Below are positions 5,081 to 5,726 of a stretch of 5,726 nt of DNA, piece by piece (position 1 is the stretch's first letter; each line of letters begins with the position of its first letter). Location of the stretch: the NCBI GenBank assembly GCA_937926415.1, contig CALBAF010000606.1, forward strand, positions 1 to 5,726, written 5' to 3'. The DNA comes from an uncultured Actinomyces sp. Lineage in GTDB: Bacteria > Actinomycetota > Actinomycetes > Actinomycetales > Actinomycetaceae. A program made the translations under genes and the position numbers. The notes beneath the pieces are model-generated. The model was not told where the DNA came from. It saw only the letters and a program-made list of their open reading frames with translations, and did no database searches.

Positions 5081-5726
5081 GTGAGCGAGAAACTGTTGCC
5101 CCGTATCCCGATCATCGAAGTGTTCCCCGTCATCGAAGACGGAACGCTTCCCGCCAAGGCGACCGAAGGCGAGCCTTTCCCCATTCGTGCAACCGTGTTC
5201 CGCGAAGGACACGACGCATTCGCCGCCGAGGCCGTCCTGCTGCGCCCGGACGGAGGTGAATACTCCCGCACGCGCATGGTGGACATCGCCCCCGGTCTCG
5301 ACAGGTACGAGGCCTGGGTGGCCGCCGACGCCCCCGGCGCGTGGTCCTTCCGCGTGGATTCCTGGTCGGATCCCTACGCGACGTGGCGTCACGACGCGAC
5401 CGTAAAGGTCGGCGCCGGCGTTGACGTCGAGCTCATGCTCGAAGAGGGTGCGCTCCTCATGGAGCGCGCAGCCGAAGGAACCGCCTACGGCAACCCCTCC
5501 CAGAAGCGTCCCCCGGCCTCGGACATTGACGTCCTGACCGACGCGGCGCGCCGCCTGCGCGACACCAGTCATTCCGCCCAGCAGCGCCTCTCCGCGGGCA
5601 TCTCCTCGCGCGTGCGTCTCATCTTCCGCGACCACCCGCTGCGTGACCTGCTGGACTCCTCCCGCGTCTACCCGCTCGACGTGGCCCGCACGAAGGCCCT
5701 GGCGGGCGCGTGGTACGAGATCTTCC
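5081..5726 (+). CDS. glgE: Alpha-1,4-glucan:maltose-1-phosphate maltosyltransferase GlgE, N-terminal part (runs off the right edge)
   Basis: The first 215 codons of GlgE, a GH13 enzyme of about 650-700 residues that transfers maltose from maltose-1-phosphate to the non-reducing end of alpha-1,4 glucan. Seen here: the N-terminal strand RIPIIEVFPVIEDGTLPAKA, ATVFREGHDAFAAEAVLLRPDGG and the tryptophan-rich GAWSFRVDSWSDPYATWRHD region, all characteristic of the GlgE N-terminal beta-sandwich (about 5-115). A helical linker follows, then YPLDVARTKALAGAWYEIF (about 197-215), which leads into the catalytic barrel. Catalytic Asp and Glu lie beyond the edge and cannot be checked. GTG at 5081 is chosen as start; an in-frame GTG at 5072 is possible, and a TAG at 5063-5065 rules out anything earlier. 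No Shine-Dalgarno is visible. In known GlgE pathways TreS and maltokinase supply the substrate and GlgB adds branches; those genes may lie to the right. Confidence 0.93.
   Translation, partial: MSEKLLPRIPIIEVFPVIEDGTLPAKATEGEPFPIRATVFREGHDAFAAEAVLLRPDGGEYSRTRMVDIAPGLDRYEAWVAADAPGAWSFRVDSWSDPYATWRHDATVKVGAGVDVELMLEEGALLMERAAEGTAYGNPSQKRPPASDIDVLTDAARRLRDTSHSAQQRLSAGISSRVRLIFRDHPLRDLLDSSRVYPLDVARTKALAGAWYEIF

Overview
The window looks like ordinary chromosomal DNA from a high-GC Gram-positive bacterium, most likely an actinomycete of the Actinomyces/Schaalia type. The grounds are strong GC bias at third codon positions in every gene, an actinobacterial-style GlgX, a GlgE maltosyltransferase, and TANNNT-type -10 motifs lying very close to start codons. 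The genus is inferred from overall feel; no ribosomal RNA or other phylogenetic marker is present.

Layout. On the minus strand, positions 1-984 carry etfB followed after one base by the 5' end of etfA, the two subunits of an electron transfer flavoprotein. A 193-bp divergent intergenic region (985-1177) separates this pair from a plus-strand group: glgX (glycogen debranching enzyme, 1178-3466), trpS (tryptophanyl-tRNA synthetase, 3514-4614) and a small two-helix membrane protein (4639-4896). A strong 17-bp stem-loop with a T-run (4913-4957) closes this group and is followed at once by a second, smaller hairpin. A second intergenic region (4958-5080) holds two candidate promoters and leads into glgE (5081 to the window edge), of which about the first 215 codons are present.

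How the genes work together. GlgX removes alpha-1,6 branches from glycogen, and GlgE extends alpha-1,4 glucan using maltose-1-phosphate, so the right-hand part is an alpha-glucan metabolism neighbourhood with trpS and a small membrane protein between the two glycogen genes. EtfBA carries electrons between flavoprotein dehydrogenases and their acceptors and has no visible functional link to the glucan genes.

No mobile element, CRISPR array, tRNA or rRNA was seen. Nothing here amounts to a previously undescribed system. The points worth a second look are regulatory: probable leaderless or near-leaderless starts at trpS and glgE, the terminator overlapping a promoter before glgE, a hairpin beside the etfB start, and an N-terminal extension on TrpRS.
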